From: Sympetrum striolatum | Lineage: Eukaryota; Arthropoda; Insecta; Odonata; Libellulidae | Reading direction: 5' to 3' | Length of the DNA: 64,000 bases | Assembly: GCA_947579665.1 (NCBI GenBank) | Contig: OX388349.1 | Coordinates: 19,066,459-19,130,458, forward strand | In this document: positions 1 to 11,187 of the stretch, in pieces | How positions within the stretch are numbered: position 1 is the stretch's first letter | Layout of the letters: each line of letters begins with the position of its first letter | Translations under genes and position numbers: made by a program | The notes under the pieces: model-generated | The model's input: only the letters and a program-made list of their open reading frames with translations | The model's database searches: none | What the model was told of the DNA's origin: nothing

Positions 1-1680
1 CTGCCAAAAAGAGTAAAAATGATTGCCATATGCAAAAGAGGCTGATTACCACTGGAATAAACGTTCATTACTTAGCTATGTAATCAATGTTAAGAAATAT
101 ACACAATAAAATCAAAATGGTTGACATAGGTAATCGTAAAGTTGATATTTTTTTAAAAGTAACGTTTTGTAGCTTATAGCCTCCCGTTAATGGCAATTTG
201 CAACATCTATAGAACGAATTAAGAGCAATAATAATCGCGATATTGCATAATACAACATTAACGTAAATATATCCCTAAAATATTTACGTTGATATCAATA
301 AAACTTAGGTTGCTATAAGAAAAAAACTTGAGTTGCTACTATAGCAGCTTCGATGTTTCTACAAAAGATGGAAGAAAAGATCGCTTTCCCTACAGTTCAT
401 TTTGAAGCAGATATATCAGCAATATTTATTGCTTCATCACAGCAATATTTACATATATAAAAGTATTGGGTCGTATATAAATTTGTGAAATATTTACCAT
501 TTTATGACATTCATACCGCGGTAATGCATTGCATAAAAAAATTAGTTGGAGCTTTTAAATTGGCCTAACGCTTGAAATTAGGATAAAAACAATAAGCGAA
601 CCTGGATAAATTTGAAAAATATTATTGTTTTGTATCAAAACCCCGTTTAACCTATGAGCGCATGTTATATATATCCGCACATGAATAATGTATCGATCCA
701 ACTGCATTGTATAATTCACAATAGAGTAAAATAGCGATTCAAGTTCCACTTCAACGTGGCAATACTTAATTCAGTAGAGTTCAGCGAAAGATTTATCAAC
801 GAAACATTGGAATGATGGATGTTCATCCTTTGAGCCCATAATCCCCGTTAATTAATTTAGAGAAATGTACGCACTTATCCCCATTCATCACACGTCTGAA
901 CCCTTTGTACTAATTTCAATTTTTAATGCATTAGGACAGCTGCATAATTCGCGAACGGAAAATAGATTTAGGTTCGCGTTAAAAGAGATTAAAATACTTC
1001 CTCTTCGCCGATTTGTCATTCACGGTAATTTAGCACACGCGAAAAAGCGTGTTGTTTACAAAGTGTGAAACAGAATTCAGAATTAAATATTTTTCGTAAA
1101 AGAGTTCATTAATGAAAACCGTATGCACAATTTTTTGCATTTTGTGTTCTCATTTTTATTTTCCATATATTTGGGTCACAATGTATTCAAATTTAATTGG
1201 CATCTTAATTATTAACAATTGGCGTAAAATAGCACTCAAACTACTCTCCTATTGGGGAAAATAAATACATTGCCTTCTTTGTTCTCTACACACACCCTAT
1301 GCATTCCTTTTATTTGCTGTATCTTTCCCTAAATTATCTTTATTTGCTTTCATATTTGCAGCATCTCCGTCATCTCGTTTCAAACACATTTTTCAACAGC
1401 CTTCCTCTCCCATTTATATCTGTCTTGTTTTCCTCAAAAACGGTTGCAGTGATTCTGCTTCAATCGATCCATTTCGTAATGCGCATTGTTTATCTAAAGT
1501 AATTTTACTTGAATATAGTGGCAGTGGACAAAATGTGAATTATAAGGTCGTATTTTAAAACTAATGTCTTTTCCAAACGAAAATTCTAATGTTAAACATT
1601 TTAATACGTGTATTTACGTACAATTCTTATGAAATATGGTTATAGTCTATGGTCATTGCCAGTTATTTAGCAATTTAAAG
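1..1680. other. AT-rich intergenic DNA, no gene seen
   Basis: All open frames here are shorter than 70 codons and none resembles a known family. I see no tRNA-like fold, long inverted repeat or tandem repeat. Read as unique or strongly decayed non-coding sequence. Confidence 0.6.
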
Positions 1681-1930
1681 GAATTATTGTAAAATTTAAA
1701 ATAAATTATCAATAATTAATATTATTATATTAAAATATAATTATACTATATCAAATTAATTAAATTAAATTAAATTAAATTAAATTAAATTAAATTACAT
1801 TAAATTAAATTATTAAATGTAATTAATAATAATTGCGTAATTATTACTGATATAAATTATTAATATATTATTATTACAAATAAAATTGTAATAAAACTGA
1901 TATTTATTTTCTTATAAATTTATATACATT
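1681..1930. repeat. Very AT-rich tract with (TTAAA)n microsatellite
   Basis: The tract is almost pure A and T. Its core at about 1757-1815 is a pentanucleotide array, TTAAA repeated about ten times with a C interruption. It is flanked by irregular ATT/AAT runs. No coding or RNA feature is visible. Confidence 0.85.
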
Positions 1931-2812
1931 TTATTTTATTTCCTTTTATACATATTTGATAATTTTTATTAGTATATTTTAATTTCCAAAGTACATTTTT
2001 GAGTTATGTATTTTGTGTATATTTCGAAGAAATAGTTTCATATTTGATCTCTTATTGAGTTTGTGTATTTTCCTGTTTGATATTTATTTTTAGTTTCAAA
2101 ATTGACTAGACCAGTTTCTACATTAAAAATCTATAAAATAGAATTAGAAGCCATTTTAGAATTATGTAAATTTAAAAACGATGCTTCTGCTTCAAGAATT
2201 TCCAACTGCCGTCCCCCTCTTATGCTCTTTTCCCTTTTCGCTTCTCATCGCCACGAAGCAGCCAAAAGGAAAGGACAGAAAAAAGGATTTCAAAGAGTCC
2301 ACCTGAAGTCAGTTTCTCTCCGGAGCGATACTGCTACTCCAAGTTTACGGTCCGAAAAGGAAGGCGGAGTGCATGCATTCCGCCCGTCATTTGTTTCTCT
2401 TTTTTTGTTTCCAGGAATTCCGCAGCCTTGCTTTAGCTCTGCGAATTTGTTTCGCATCCGTCTTTTTTCCCACGTCCATTGATTTATTTTTTCCCTGGAT
2501 TCGCCATTGTGTATACTCCGAGTGACACTGATTTAGTAACATGTGTTAGCGCCGTTTTTCAAATTTCGCCTCATCGCCCACCGAATTGAGACTTAAAGAT
2601 ACCCTCTCACTTATCCTCTGCTACTGATTGTAAGAGATGTAACAGATGCTGCTTTTACGTTGCTAGAAATATATCAGTAAGAGGTTTGATAAGCTATGTA
2701 GTTAGGTATGTAAGTTTATGTATCAGCGATGTTCGCCTTAAAGGTAGGGATGACACATTTTGCGTAGTTAGAAATATATTGAGTCATAAATTATTGCCAC
2801 GTGGCAACGTAT
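1931..2812. other. Non-coding DNA with a CpG-richer islet
   Basis: From about 2190 to 2490 the sequence is less AT-rich and carries a 126-codon open frame (2102-2482, plus). Its translation is basic and serine-rich with no domain I recognise. I treat the frame as chance in a GC-richer islet. Nothing else is visible. Confidence 0.5.
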
Positions 2813-2883
2813 ATGGGTTAGATGGAAGAAGAGACTTATAAGTCTCAATCTCGCCCAAATAAAGACGATTTATTATTATTATA
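2813..2883 (+). repeat. Truncated 3' tip of hairpin LINE family (copy E)
   Basis: About 70 bp match the last part of the LINE 3' end seen complete at 20311-20845. It has the terminal hairpin GAGACTTATAAGTCTC, then the CTCGCCCAAATAAAGACG segment, then a (TTA)n tail. It is extremely 5'-truncated, as expected when target-primed reverse transcription aborts early. A second, different LINE 3' end begins immediately after its tail. Confidence 0.8.
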
Positions 2884-2884
2884 A

Positions 2885-3093
2885 CTTGTCTGAGAAACTA
2901 CAATATTCTCCCGAGTTTGAGGCCAACAAAGTTGTTTAAAATAAATATCCCCTGTGCCAGTTATGGTAGAAACTCTTTTGAATATATAATACCAACAGAA
3001 TTTAACAAATTACCATTAGAATTGTTAAATATGAATTCCATAAGGTGTGTGAAAGTGAAAATAAAAAACTGGCTAATTAATGTCTCAACCTAA
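2885..3093 (+). pseudogene. LINE reverse transcriptase protein, C-terminal fragment
   Basis: One frame stays open for about 69 codons to a TAA at 3091-3093. It contains FNKLPLELLNMNSIRCVKVK followed by IKNWL. This fits the conserved C-terminal block of jockey/CR1-type LINE ORF2 proteins: the YN.LP motif, a short spacer, then a F/V-K-x-K-L/I-K-x-W/Y-L basic helix. What is seen is the frame and motif. The family assignment rests on that motif. Endonuclease and polymerase domains are absent, so this is a dead 5'-truncated copy. Confidence 0.7.
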
Positions 3094-3475
3094 GCTGTTT
3101 ATTGGAAACTCTTTATGTTTTAACCTTTGAAACCCTTAATTGTATTTTAACATGCACTGTGTGTTTATATAAATATTGATATGTAGTTGTATTTAACTGT
3201 AATTTTAATATTTTTTTTGGTACTCTACATCAATCAAACTCTTCTTTTCACACTCCTATAATTTTACTGTAGATTACCCAAATGGAACCTGCTGACAAGC
3301 ATTTTGCTTAGCAGGACCTGACTGTTCTGTTTCTATGTAAGTTTGAGCTGTGTATGATAACCTATTCTTAGTATTTTACATATATTTTTTTATCTTTCAT
3401 TGTTGGTTATTGTACTGTTGTATATTCTAAATTGTACTGAATATTGTATTGAATAAATTATTATTATTATTTAAA
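2885..3475 (+). mobile_element. 5'-truncated LINE: ORF2 C-terminus plus 3' UTR
   Basis: A coding remnant (2885-3093) is followed by about 380 bp of A/T-rich 3' UTR ending in AATAAATTATTATTATTATT, a typical LINE tail of trinucleotide repeats. The UTR contains a hairpin at 3288-3315 (CCTGCT pairing with AGCAGG, AAGC with GCTT inside). Its 3' UTR differs from the hairpin family copies nearby, so it is a separate LINE family. The upstream border abuts the tail of copy E. Confidence 0.7.
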
Positions 3476-6400
3476 AAAATATGCTTCCCTTAAGTTCCTC
3501 TAGAGTTCTGGGTTCAATTTTAGGAATATATTTAAAAATTATTATCATCAGTCGTGTGATTTTCTTTACGATGGTAAAATAAACATTACATTATGTATAA
3601 TATTAATATTTGCTTTAAAACTTATGTATGTTATTAATTTTAAAAATGTATTTTAATTAATTTAAAAATATATTTATTATTGATTTGAGAATTATATTTA
3701 TTATTAGTTGAAAACTTACATTAAAATGTTTTTTCTTTATTAGCTCGAAAACCTCAGTCAAAAAACAAAATAGGGGAAATTGCATGAATATTCTTCTTTT
3801 TATCGCAGAAGGTTGTTTCCTGTTCAAAACCTTTAGCAATTTTATTAAATAAACGGAATTTTGTAAAGAAGTTTGGTCCCTTGAAATAGTTTCACCTTGT
3901 ACACCACTGGTATTCGTTAAATCTTCAATAACTCAAATAAACGCGGTGGATAAGACTAATGAAATTACTTCGATAGTTGAATTACACAGTATTTGAGTGA
4001 AAAGGATTGTATTCAATGTAATGATCTTATGATATACCAAAGTTTTGAGTTATTTACTCTGCGTAAAATATATTATATTTATTTATTTTTATTTATTTAT
4101 GTATTCAATTTTCACATACAGCATAACAATGCCAATTTAAAGTGGAATATAATAAATATACACATAGAAAAGTAATAATCATAAACAGTAAAAAGTGAAA
4201 TAAAATATAGAGAAAAAAGAAAACAAACATAAAAGGGAGATTTCACAATTATATAGATCTGATGCAAGGTAAGCTCAGGTTCAAAACTTCCCCTTTAGAT
4301 AGGGAAAAAAGATCAATAGAAGAATATTATTGCAGTCTTTCATGCAATAAAAAATATACCATAATAAATAGTAATTAATTGCTGTCAGATAAGCTCGAAA
4401 ACAGTGATTTCAGGGATCATTTCATAGAAATGGAAGGATAGAAAGATATTCCGTTTATATACTAATTTACATTGCTAGGTATATTTCAAATTCAGAGTGA
4501 TATTTCACTTCAAGAGATTTCCCTCCCGGGCAATACGAGCAGAACAACGCTCGTACATTTGCTTGCTCTCCATACTAATATCCTGTAACTACTACACTTT
4601 TTACTTACAAAAGAACTGCTTATTTCCGACTGTATTCAAGGCACTGGATAGGAACCAAATCACAAAAACCAATAAAATCATTTCTGGTTCAGCTACGAAA
4701 ATTGAAATTTTAAAGCAAAAATTTGCCGGCATTAATTTCAGTAGATTACTGTTCGGAGTACTCTCTGAGATTAATTTCAATTCCAATCAACGTCCGAAGA
4801 TGCGAAAGCCGTTTATTGGTATACAAGAATAAAATGAATAGCTTTTTTTAATTTGATGGAGTATTTTCGTGGAATGACTGAATGTTTGGGTCATAAGTGT
4901 TGGGGAATGAATTTGAAGACCATCGAATTGTGTTTTAGAGATGACTGAGTCGTCCAATACATCGCTTTCTAGTTATGGGAAATTAAAATTCAATCATCCT
5001 CAAACAGTTAAAAATTTTCATCTCTTCTGTAATTGGAAAAATTCTGTTTTATACATGATTTGAAAAATTTTGTTTATACATGAGTTAAATGAAATTTTAT
5101 CCGTATTTTATTGCAAAATCGTATCATTAATGGTAATTCCACTTGATTAAACTCACACGAAGATTAAAATGGTGCTTTAGGTTTTCTTGTTTGCTTGCCT
5201 TTTTTCCGCATACTTTATTCTTTTTGAAATGAAACCGTAAATTAAATAAATTGTTCTTTGAATAAACATTAAATTATATTTGATTATAGCGATATTTACG
5301 ATATTGAGTATTTGAAAAAAGTGACTGTTATGATTGTTAGGTCGTACGTACTTGCTTAGATAATAGATGGATGGATGAATTTGAATAATATGAGTAATGA
5401 AGAAATGAGGATGGATCAAAAGGGAGAGGATGAAGGAGAAATGAACGGATGTCTGAAGTTTAAAAGATACTAAAGAGGAGTTAACTATGTAGATGAAAGG
5501 ATAAAAGAGAGCGTATACGTAGTGAATTGTCTGTAAAAACAAACGTTCTCTACGGAAAATGAGAAAGCTTGACGAAAACGTGAATAGTTCACAAGGAAGA
5601 AGTTGAAAATAATGTTGAATGGGAGAGATTAAAGCCTAAAGAAAGGAATATAAGTTTAGGTAGTATAGAGAATAAAGTGTAGAGTATAAGTGTAGAGAAT
5701 AAAGGGAATGAACGAAATTATGTGCGAATCTAGCCTAAGATACTTACATCCAAGGAAAGAAAGAAGGTGTTGCGGATAAACGAAGCTTACTCTCTCCGGA
5801 AGGGAACGTTGCGAATGCATGTATATATGTATCCATTTTAGAGACTTTTTACAGTATGTTCTGCGAACCCAATTTGTTCTCCACCCTTTTTCTATTTTTC
5901 CCGAGGAATTTACCGACTAGAAAAATATGTGGTTTGGGGCATCCGATCCCAACTGTATCTGTTTCGTACACGGCGAGCAAACAGCCTTTCTCATTCAATT
6001 GAGAATCTTCTTGTAATTGTATAAGTATTAGATGCGTTTGTGCAAAATAAATCTCACTTTTCTCACGTTCATGATCTTATAGAGTTAAGTAAAGTGGTAC
6101 AATAAATATAGTTTCTATTTCCCTTTAGAGCAAAATTTTAAACAAAAAACTAAGAGCTGATCAGCTATTAGATGAAATTGCCTATATCTGGACTTGTTGT
6201 TATCCAACCAGCGAAGAACAGAATGTTTACTTGTTGCCTGGAAATGTTCCTGCTTATTAAGCTGCATCAACTTAAACTGATGGAGAATTCTATTACCTTA
6301 TCACTGTTTTGGTAATTTTTATTTGTTGATTGAACCGTTACAACGTGTGCTGATTATTGTATGGATTGGAATGGTAAACGCTAATCTTCGGCCTTTTTTA

Positions 6401-6603
6401 AATTATTTAAGTTGTGATATTGCCTTTTATCTACGTTTTTTATCCAATTATGTGTATTTAATTTATTTTTCGTTACATACTGATCTTTTATTTTCATTAT
6501 ACTGTATGGAAATTATCTCATAACTCCAACGTGATTTACTTATGATGAACCTATCTTTAATTGTGTACTTTGGGTTTTATATTGTTAATTCATCGACAAC
6601 TAT
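3476..6603. other. Intergenic DNA, no gene; purine-rich stretch near 5.35-5.72 kb
   Basis: No frame over 121 codons and none recognisable. The stretch 5340-5480 is rich in GGAT/GAGGA repeats on the plus strand. At 5640-5710 there are irregular repeats of TAGAG-AATAAAG type. A similar, inverted TATACTCTA-rich patch occurs at 29060-29125. Otherwise the region looks like decayed unique sequence. Confidence 0.5.
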
Positions 6604-6605
6604 TA

Positions 6606-6630
6606 GGGTAGGTGAGGGTGAAATGGGTCA
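6606..6630 (+). repeat. Left terminal inverted repeat of the pogo-like element
   Basis: It starts GGGTAGGTGAGGGTGAA directly after a TA dinucleotide and matches the right end in inverse orientation with three mismatches. The first subterminal 15-mer overlaps its inner half. Confidence 0.9.
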
Positions 6631-7045
6631 GCGGGTGAAGCGGGTCAGGCTAAGCTTTTTCGATATAAAAACTACATTAGTTTCGTTTTTGCGTTTTCTC
6701 ACTATGCGGCAGAACTTGTTCTTTACCTAGGCGTCCTCAATGACTGCGCTTTAGCCACGGCGTGCTCAGACTGCATGTGTAAAAAAATCACGAAGATTCA
6801 ACCACAACTCCTAACTGCTAAGTTTTTTCAGTCATCTAACTTGAGAGCGCATTCTTGGGGTTAATATAGATCGATTAAATGATTCGAAAAACTTCATATT
6901 GTTGTATGCAGTCGTACGTTCCATCTACTTTTCAATGCGAGCAGGCGAGGCTTAGCAGGCATTGCCACATTTTGTATTTTTAATTTTTTTGCAAATGTGC
7001 ATGAGTGGGTGAAGTGGGTCAGGTATGGGAGGGTGAAGAGGGTCA
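6616..7045 (+). repeat. Left subterminal repeats, four copies of GGGTGAAGNGGGTCA
   Basis: Copies lie at 6616-6630, 6633-6647, 7007-7021 and 7031-7045, all in the same orientation, in two close pairs. They differ at one or two bases (AA, GC, GT, GA at the variable centre). Repeats like this near transposon ends commonly bind transposase; that role is inferred here. The 360 bp between the pairs hold no visible gene. Confidence 0.88.
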
Positions 7046-7177
7046 ATTTCATAGATGATAATTTTGGACTAGAAACTAATTACATTATGTTAATATAAAC
7101 TGATTACTAAGTATCATAGTACATGAATAATTATTAATCATTAAATTGTAGTAATATATACATGCAGTAATTTTTAA

Positions 7178-8817
7178 TTGTATAAACCTTTTATAGCATC
7201 TTGCCGCAACATTATAGAAGGGAACAGCGGAATGTTCATGTGGAGTATAGAGGAAATGAATAATGCAGTTGCAGCAGTAGAAGCAGGTGTTGAGATTCAA
7301 GAAGCATCGAGACGATTTTCTGTTCCATTTGGTACCTTTCAACGCCGAATGAAAGTTGTTAAGGAAGACAACACTTAACGATCCATTGGTGGGCAGACCG
7401 TATTTACGGAGGTGCAGGAAAAGGAACTTCTTGAGAGGTTTCTGTACCTGGAGTCGAAATGATTTCCATTGACACCACAAGACACCAGCAAGGCTGCCTT
7501 CAAGCTTGCCGAAGAAGAAAAGATTGCTCATAAATTCAATGCCCCGAAAAAGGAATCCGGTAAGGATTGGCTAAACAGCTTCATCAAGGGACACGGTTAG
7601 AAACTGTCGCTGCGTAAACCTGTCCATGGCACGAGAAAACGGATTGAGGCGGGGGAGATTAAACAAGTTTTATGACGTACTGCTAACTACCGTTGAAGAA
7701 TTCAAGTTGCAGAACCGACCTTAATCAATTTACAACATGGACGAGACTGCACTGCCCATCCACCACCACCAAAAATTTTGGCCTGTAAAGGTAAAAGGGA
7801 CATTCACGCAGTTACGTGCAAAGAACGAGGTGAGAATGTAACTGTGATAGCATGCTGCAGTGCATTCGGCTCATTTGTCCCTCCGGGTGTCATTTTCAAG
7901 GGGAAGCGTAAGAAGGTCGAGTTTGAACGACACATGCCACCGTCCACTGCGGTGTGCATGTCAGAGAGTGGATGTATTAACGAAAACATCTACCTCGACT
8001 TCCTGAAACATTTTGTCAAGCACAAGGTATCAGGACATGTTCTGCTTATTCTCGATGGTCATGTGTCACACGTTAAGTTGCTCGATGTTTGACAGGGAAA
8101 ATCAAATCACCATGCTGTGTCTACAAGGCCACACAACGCACGAACTCCAGCCTTTGGACAAGTCCTTTTTCAATCCATTGAAATCCATGTACAGAGCAGC
8201 TGCAAATCAGTGGGTTTTTTTCAAATCCATCAAGAGCTATTCAAAAGGGCAATTTTGGAGAAATATTTTCTCAAGCTTGGATGTCCACAACGGTGTCCAC
8301 GGCAGTCAATGGCTTTAGAGCCACAGGAGTGTTACCGGTCAACCGTTTTGCAGTGACTGACGACAAACTCACAATAGCTGTTGAACCCGTGGAATGTGAT
8401 CCTGCTCCACAACAACCTCAAGACACCCAAACATGTCAAGAATCGACTCAAGTGAGAAGATTTTTTCCTTCATCTATGAAGATCTCTGTGAAAAGAAAAG
8501 GCCCTGGAAGGAAGAGACAAGAAGCTGAAGTGCTTACGTCGCCGCAGCATATTACCTCTCTCGGCAACAACAAGTATGGTGAATCTGAACTGGACAAAAT
8601 AAGAAAAGTGAGCCTCCAAAAAAACCTACCAGCATCCCCAAATGGGCCTGCAGATGGCAATGAAGACAACTGCGGGTTTTGTGGCAGGTACTTTTACACG
8701 GCAACCTCCAGCATCTATAAAAACTGGATTCAGTGCATCAAGTGCAATGTATGGTTCCATGAGATGTGTGTTGGAGCCTCAGGGAAATCTTCTTTTACTA
8801 GAGGGAAGTGTTTCTAG
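7178..8817 (+). pseudogene. Pogo-type DDD transposase with C-terminal PHD-like finger, broken
   Basis: The translation runs through several frames. N-terminal part (7232-7375): a psq/CENP-B-type helix-turn-helix, MNNAVAAVEAG through SRRFSVPFGTFQRR. Next, a CENP-B-like DNA-binding half with KDWLNSFIKGH and LSLRKP. The catalytic core keeps YNMDETA (first Asp, about 7735), LLILDGHVSHV (second Asp, about 8050) and HELQPLDKSFF (third Asp, about 8150). This is the DDD set of pogo/Tigger transposases. The last frame (8281-8817) ends in a Cys/His cluster, CGFCG, then WIQCIKCNVWFHEMC, resembling a PHD-type zinc finger. Damage: in-frame stops near 7376, 7460 and 7597, a stop in the segment before YNMDETA, and frameshifts near 7670, 7770, 8085 and 8280. 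Intact relatives are usually 500-700 residues. Function in life: cut-and-paste transposition into TA. Confidence 0.9.
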
Positions 8818-8881
8818 AAACATTTTTGATTTTTAATTTTCAAAAACATTTTATTTTGCTGGATTCACAGTAGTTTTCTAA

Positions 8882-8920
8882 TGACCCACTTCACCCTCCT
8901 GTTGCGGGTGAAGCGGGTCA
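8882..8920. repeat. Right subterminal inverted pair of 15-mers
   Basis: TGACCCACTTCACCC (8882-8896) and GGGTGAAGCGGGTCA (8906-8920) form an inverted repeat with a 9-base loop and one mismatch. They are the same 15-mer as in the left subterminal region, here as a potential cruciform about 65 bases after the transposase stop. Confidence 0.88.
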
Positions 8921-9079
8921 GAGGTGTGGTTCCACCTTAATATTTTTTAAAAACTTATTTACTTATATATATTGTTCTTAATTCTCATACATATACATAT
9001 GATCGATATCTACTGATTGAAAATTTTATTCAGCTTATTATATGTTTGCATATTTTTTTATTCTTAAAACTATTTGAAC

Positions 9080-9104
9080 TGACCCTCTTCACCCTCACCT
9101 ATCC
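9080..9104 (-). repeat. Right terminal inverted repeat of the pogo-like element
   Basis: Read on the minus strand it starts GGATAGGTGAGGGTGAA and is followed outside by TA. The seventh 15-mer (9080-9094) forms its inner half. Confidence 0.9.
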
Positions 9105-9106
9105 TA

Positions 9107-10909
9107 ATTTTTATTAGCAGTTTCAGTTAAATATCCTTTATAATTATGATAATATGAAGTTCTTACGGCTTAATTATGTTTTAACATTCTTTTCTTAATT
9201 TAGCGATGTTCAAGCAAACTTTAATTGTTGGATAGATCTAGCCACAGTTTCTAGAGAACGATTAGGTACTTATGCTTACAGTATTGAGCAACATTTAAGC
9301 CACATTTCTTCATAAATCAAACGTCAACACTTAGTTTATTCACCTTAATACATTTTAAGATATCTCAATTTCTTTGATAAAGTTCTCTCCCCTTGTTAAT
9401 TTTGTTAAATACTATAATATCTGTTTCTTAATTAACTGAACTGCTTGCTTTCCAACCTTCCTTACGCTCGATTTCCAAATTTATGAATCGGTTTTCCTTT
9501 ACCTGACGATGGCGCCTCAAAACAATCCGAAGAACAAAACGTTTTGCCGAGTAAACCACAATATTTCGGAATTCATCGAGGTGATTAACATTTTAAGGTT
9601 CCTGGAAGGGAAGGCGGAAGCGGTGAATTATAAATCCAACTCCGCTTACTAAATTTTCCTCCACATTACCCCATTGAATAATTCAGTCCGTTAGTTATAC
9701 ACTGACTCACTTTTGAACCGATATCCCTTCAAGGCATTTATTCCTCTCGTATTTACCTGTACTCGAATTCCCGCTTTTTCAATGGAAAAATGTTTGCCCC
9801 CGTTCCACTTATTTCGGAGCGACACAACTCGGCTTCGGAGAATGAAAAAAAACGATCTTTAATTTCTTTTGTTCGCGGCGAAATGCGCTCCCAACGTTTC
9901 CCGACTTTTCGCATCCGTCAAATATTTTTCGGCGACTGCATATCCTAATCCAGAATACATCTTGTTGTTGCATAGGCGGATTAGCAGTAATTGGAAGAAT
10001 GGATTTTACTCCCGTTTATCACGGGCCAATTACTCACTGTTCTATCTTCGAGCTGTGCGCATTCGATTAAAAAGAATTTTTTTGTTTCTCCAAAGGGCAA
10101 TTCGACTTGTAGGCGCATTTCGACATTTTTCATCTTTCCCTCGTTTAAATGGACTTTTATTGTTTAATCCCTTATTCAACTGCTCGATGAATAATTTATC
10201 TGGATCTAATTGCATTAATGATTATTATTTTTATTTTTTACTACACGATATCTCCGCTTGAGAGGCTGGATCAGTTGGAAAAGTCAACCCAATGCATTTA
10301 CAATCACCCAAATTAATTTTAATATTAGTTACTGTTAGTTTTAAACAATTTAACGTCAAGTTATAAAAATTCACATGATAGAAATCTTATAATCTCAAGA
10401 TTAGATAATAGAAGTGCATATTACTTAATGTATTGCATAGTTTTACATAAATTATTAATTCATGAAAAAATTCACTGACTAATGTCTTAAGTGATTAACC
10501 TGAAAGCCGTTTGTTATATTACCTCTACGAACATTAGCTATTGAGAGATTAGCAGGCAAGATAAAGTTTCTCCTTGCTTTCCAACTTTTTGAATGTTATA
10601 AGCGGTACATGCACTGAATGACAAAAATTTTTCTCATTGAACTTGATATGGTTTTAGTGTTACCTTGAAATAGCAACTACAAGACCTATGAGAAACCTTA
10701 ATCATTCTAACTTTTTATTTCCTGAAGAGGCTTTACTGCCACCTCTATGACCCCCGCGCTCCAGAACTTCACTGTGGTACATCACACTACCGTACAGTCC
10801 CCTCTACCTCTCAAAATTATCGTTTTCTACAAGCTCACTTTTCGATGTCAATGACCCATTCCCAAAATATATTTTCTTCTCCATTTATAAAATATTTCCC
10901 ATCTCTATG
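9107..10909. other. Intergenic DNA, CpG-richer islet 9.48-10.26 kb
   Basis: No recognisable gene. The part 9480-10260 is less AT-rich and contains a 130-codon plus frame (9869-10261) with an unremarkable Phe/Arg-rich translation, probably chance. The rest is unique-looking. Confidence 0.45.
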
Positions 10910-11187
10910 TAAAGAAAAGGGTAAAGGGTAAATTGCACACAAGGGCGTGCACCCAGGAAAAATCCCAAGGAAAAGCGGACTTGAAAAAAGTCTGACTGGG
11001 CCGGGAATCGAACCCGGGATCTTCCTCTATCCGGGAAGCGAAAACGGCTTGTTTAAATGTTCTGTCTCGGCAGCCTCCCGGATAGAGGAAGATCCCGGGC
11101 TCGATTCCCGGCCCAGTCAGACTTTTCGTTTCAGTCAGAAGTCCGTTTTTACTTGGGATGTATGTAAAGAATTATTCCCGGATTGGG
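10910..11187. mobile_element. tRNA-related SINE in a head-to-head palindrome
   Basis: Arms 10988-11036 and 11076-11124 are 49-base inverted repeats with a single mismatch, separated by 39 bases. Each arm contains a Pol III B-box-like core: GAATCGAACC at 11005-11014 on the minus strand, and its inverse GCTCGATTCC at 11099-11108 on the plus strand. The T-arm-like context is a CCGGG/CCCGG stem. Outside the arms, both sides carry the same tail, with AAGTCTGAC then a spaced GTCCGTTTTTnCTTGGGA (inverted on the left). The left flank also has GGGCGTGCACC, shared with the copy at 42660-43085. What is seen is a palindrome of two SINE-like units whose 5' ends face each other. Confidence 0.8.

Larger units (their letters stand above)
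6606..9104 (+). mobile_element. Pogo/Tigger-like DNA transposon, structurally complete, 2.5 kb
   Basis: The borders are defined by terminal inverted repeats (6606-6630 and 9080-9104 reversed, 22 of 25 positions identical) that start GGGTAGGTGAGGG and GGATAGGTGAGGG. Each is flanked outside by TA (6604-6605 and 9105-9106), the target duplication of the Tc1/mariner/pogo superfamily. Between them lies a broken transposase (7178-8817) with all three catalytic aspartates visible. Seven copies of a 15-bp repeat, GGGTGAAGNGGGTCA, sit near the two ends. The element is immobile by itself because of stops and frameshifts, but its ends look well preserved. Superfamily assignment is confident; the subfamily name is not. 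Confidence 0.92.

Noticed and set aside
7085..7531. 148-codon minus-strand frame
   Set aside because: It is the antisense of the transposase N-terminal region on the plus strand, which has clear family motifs.
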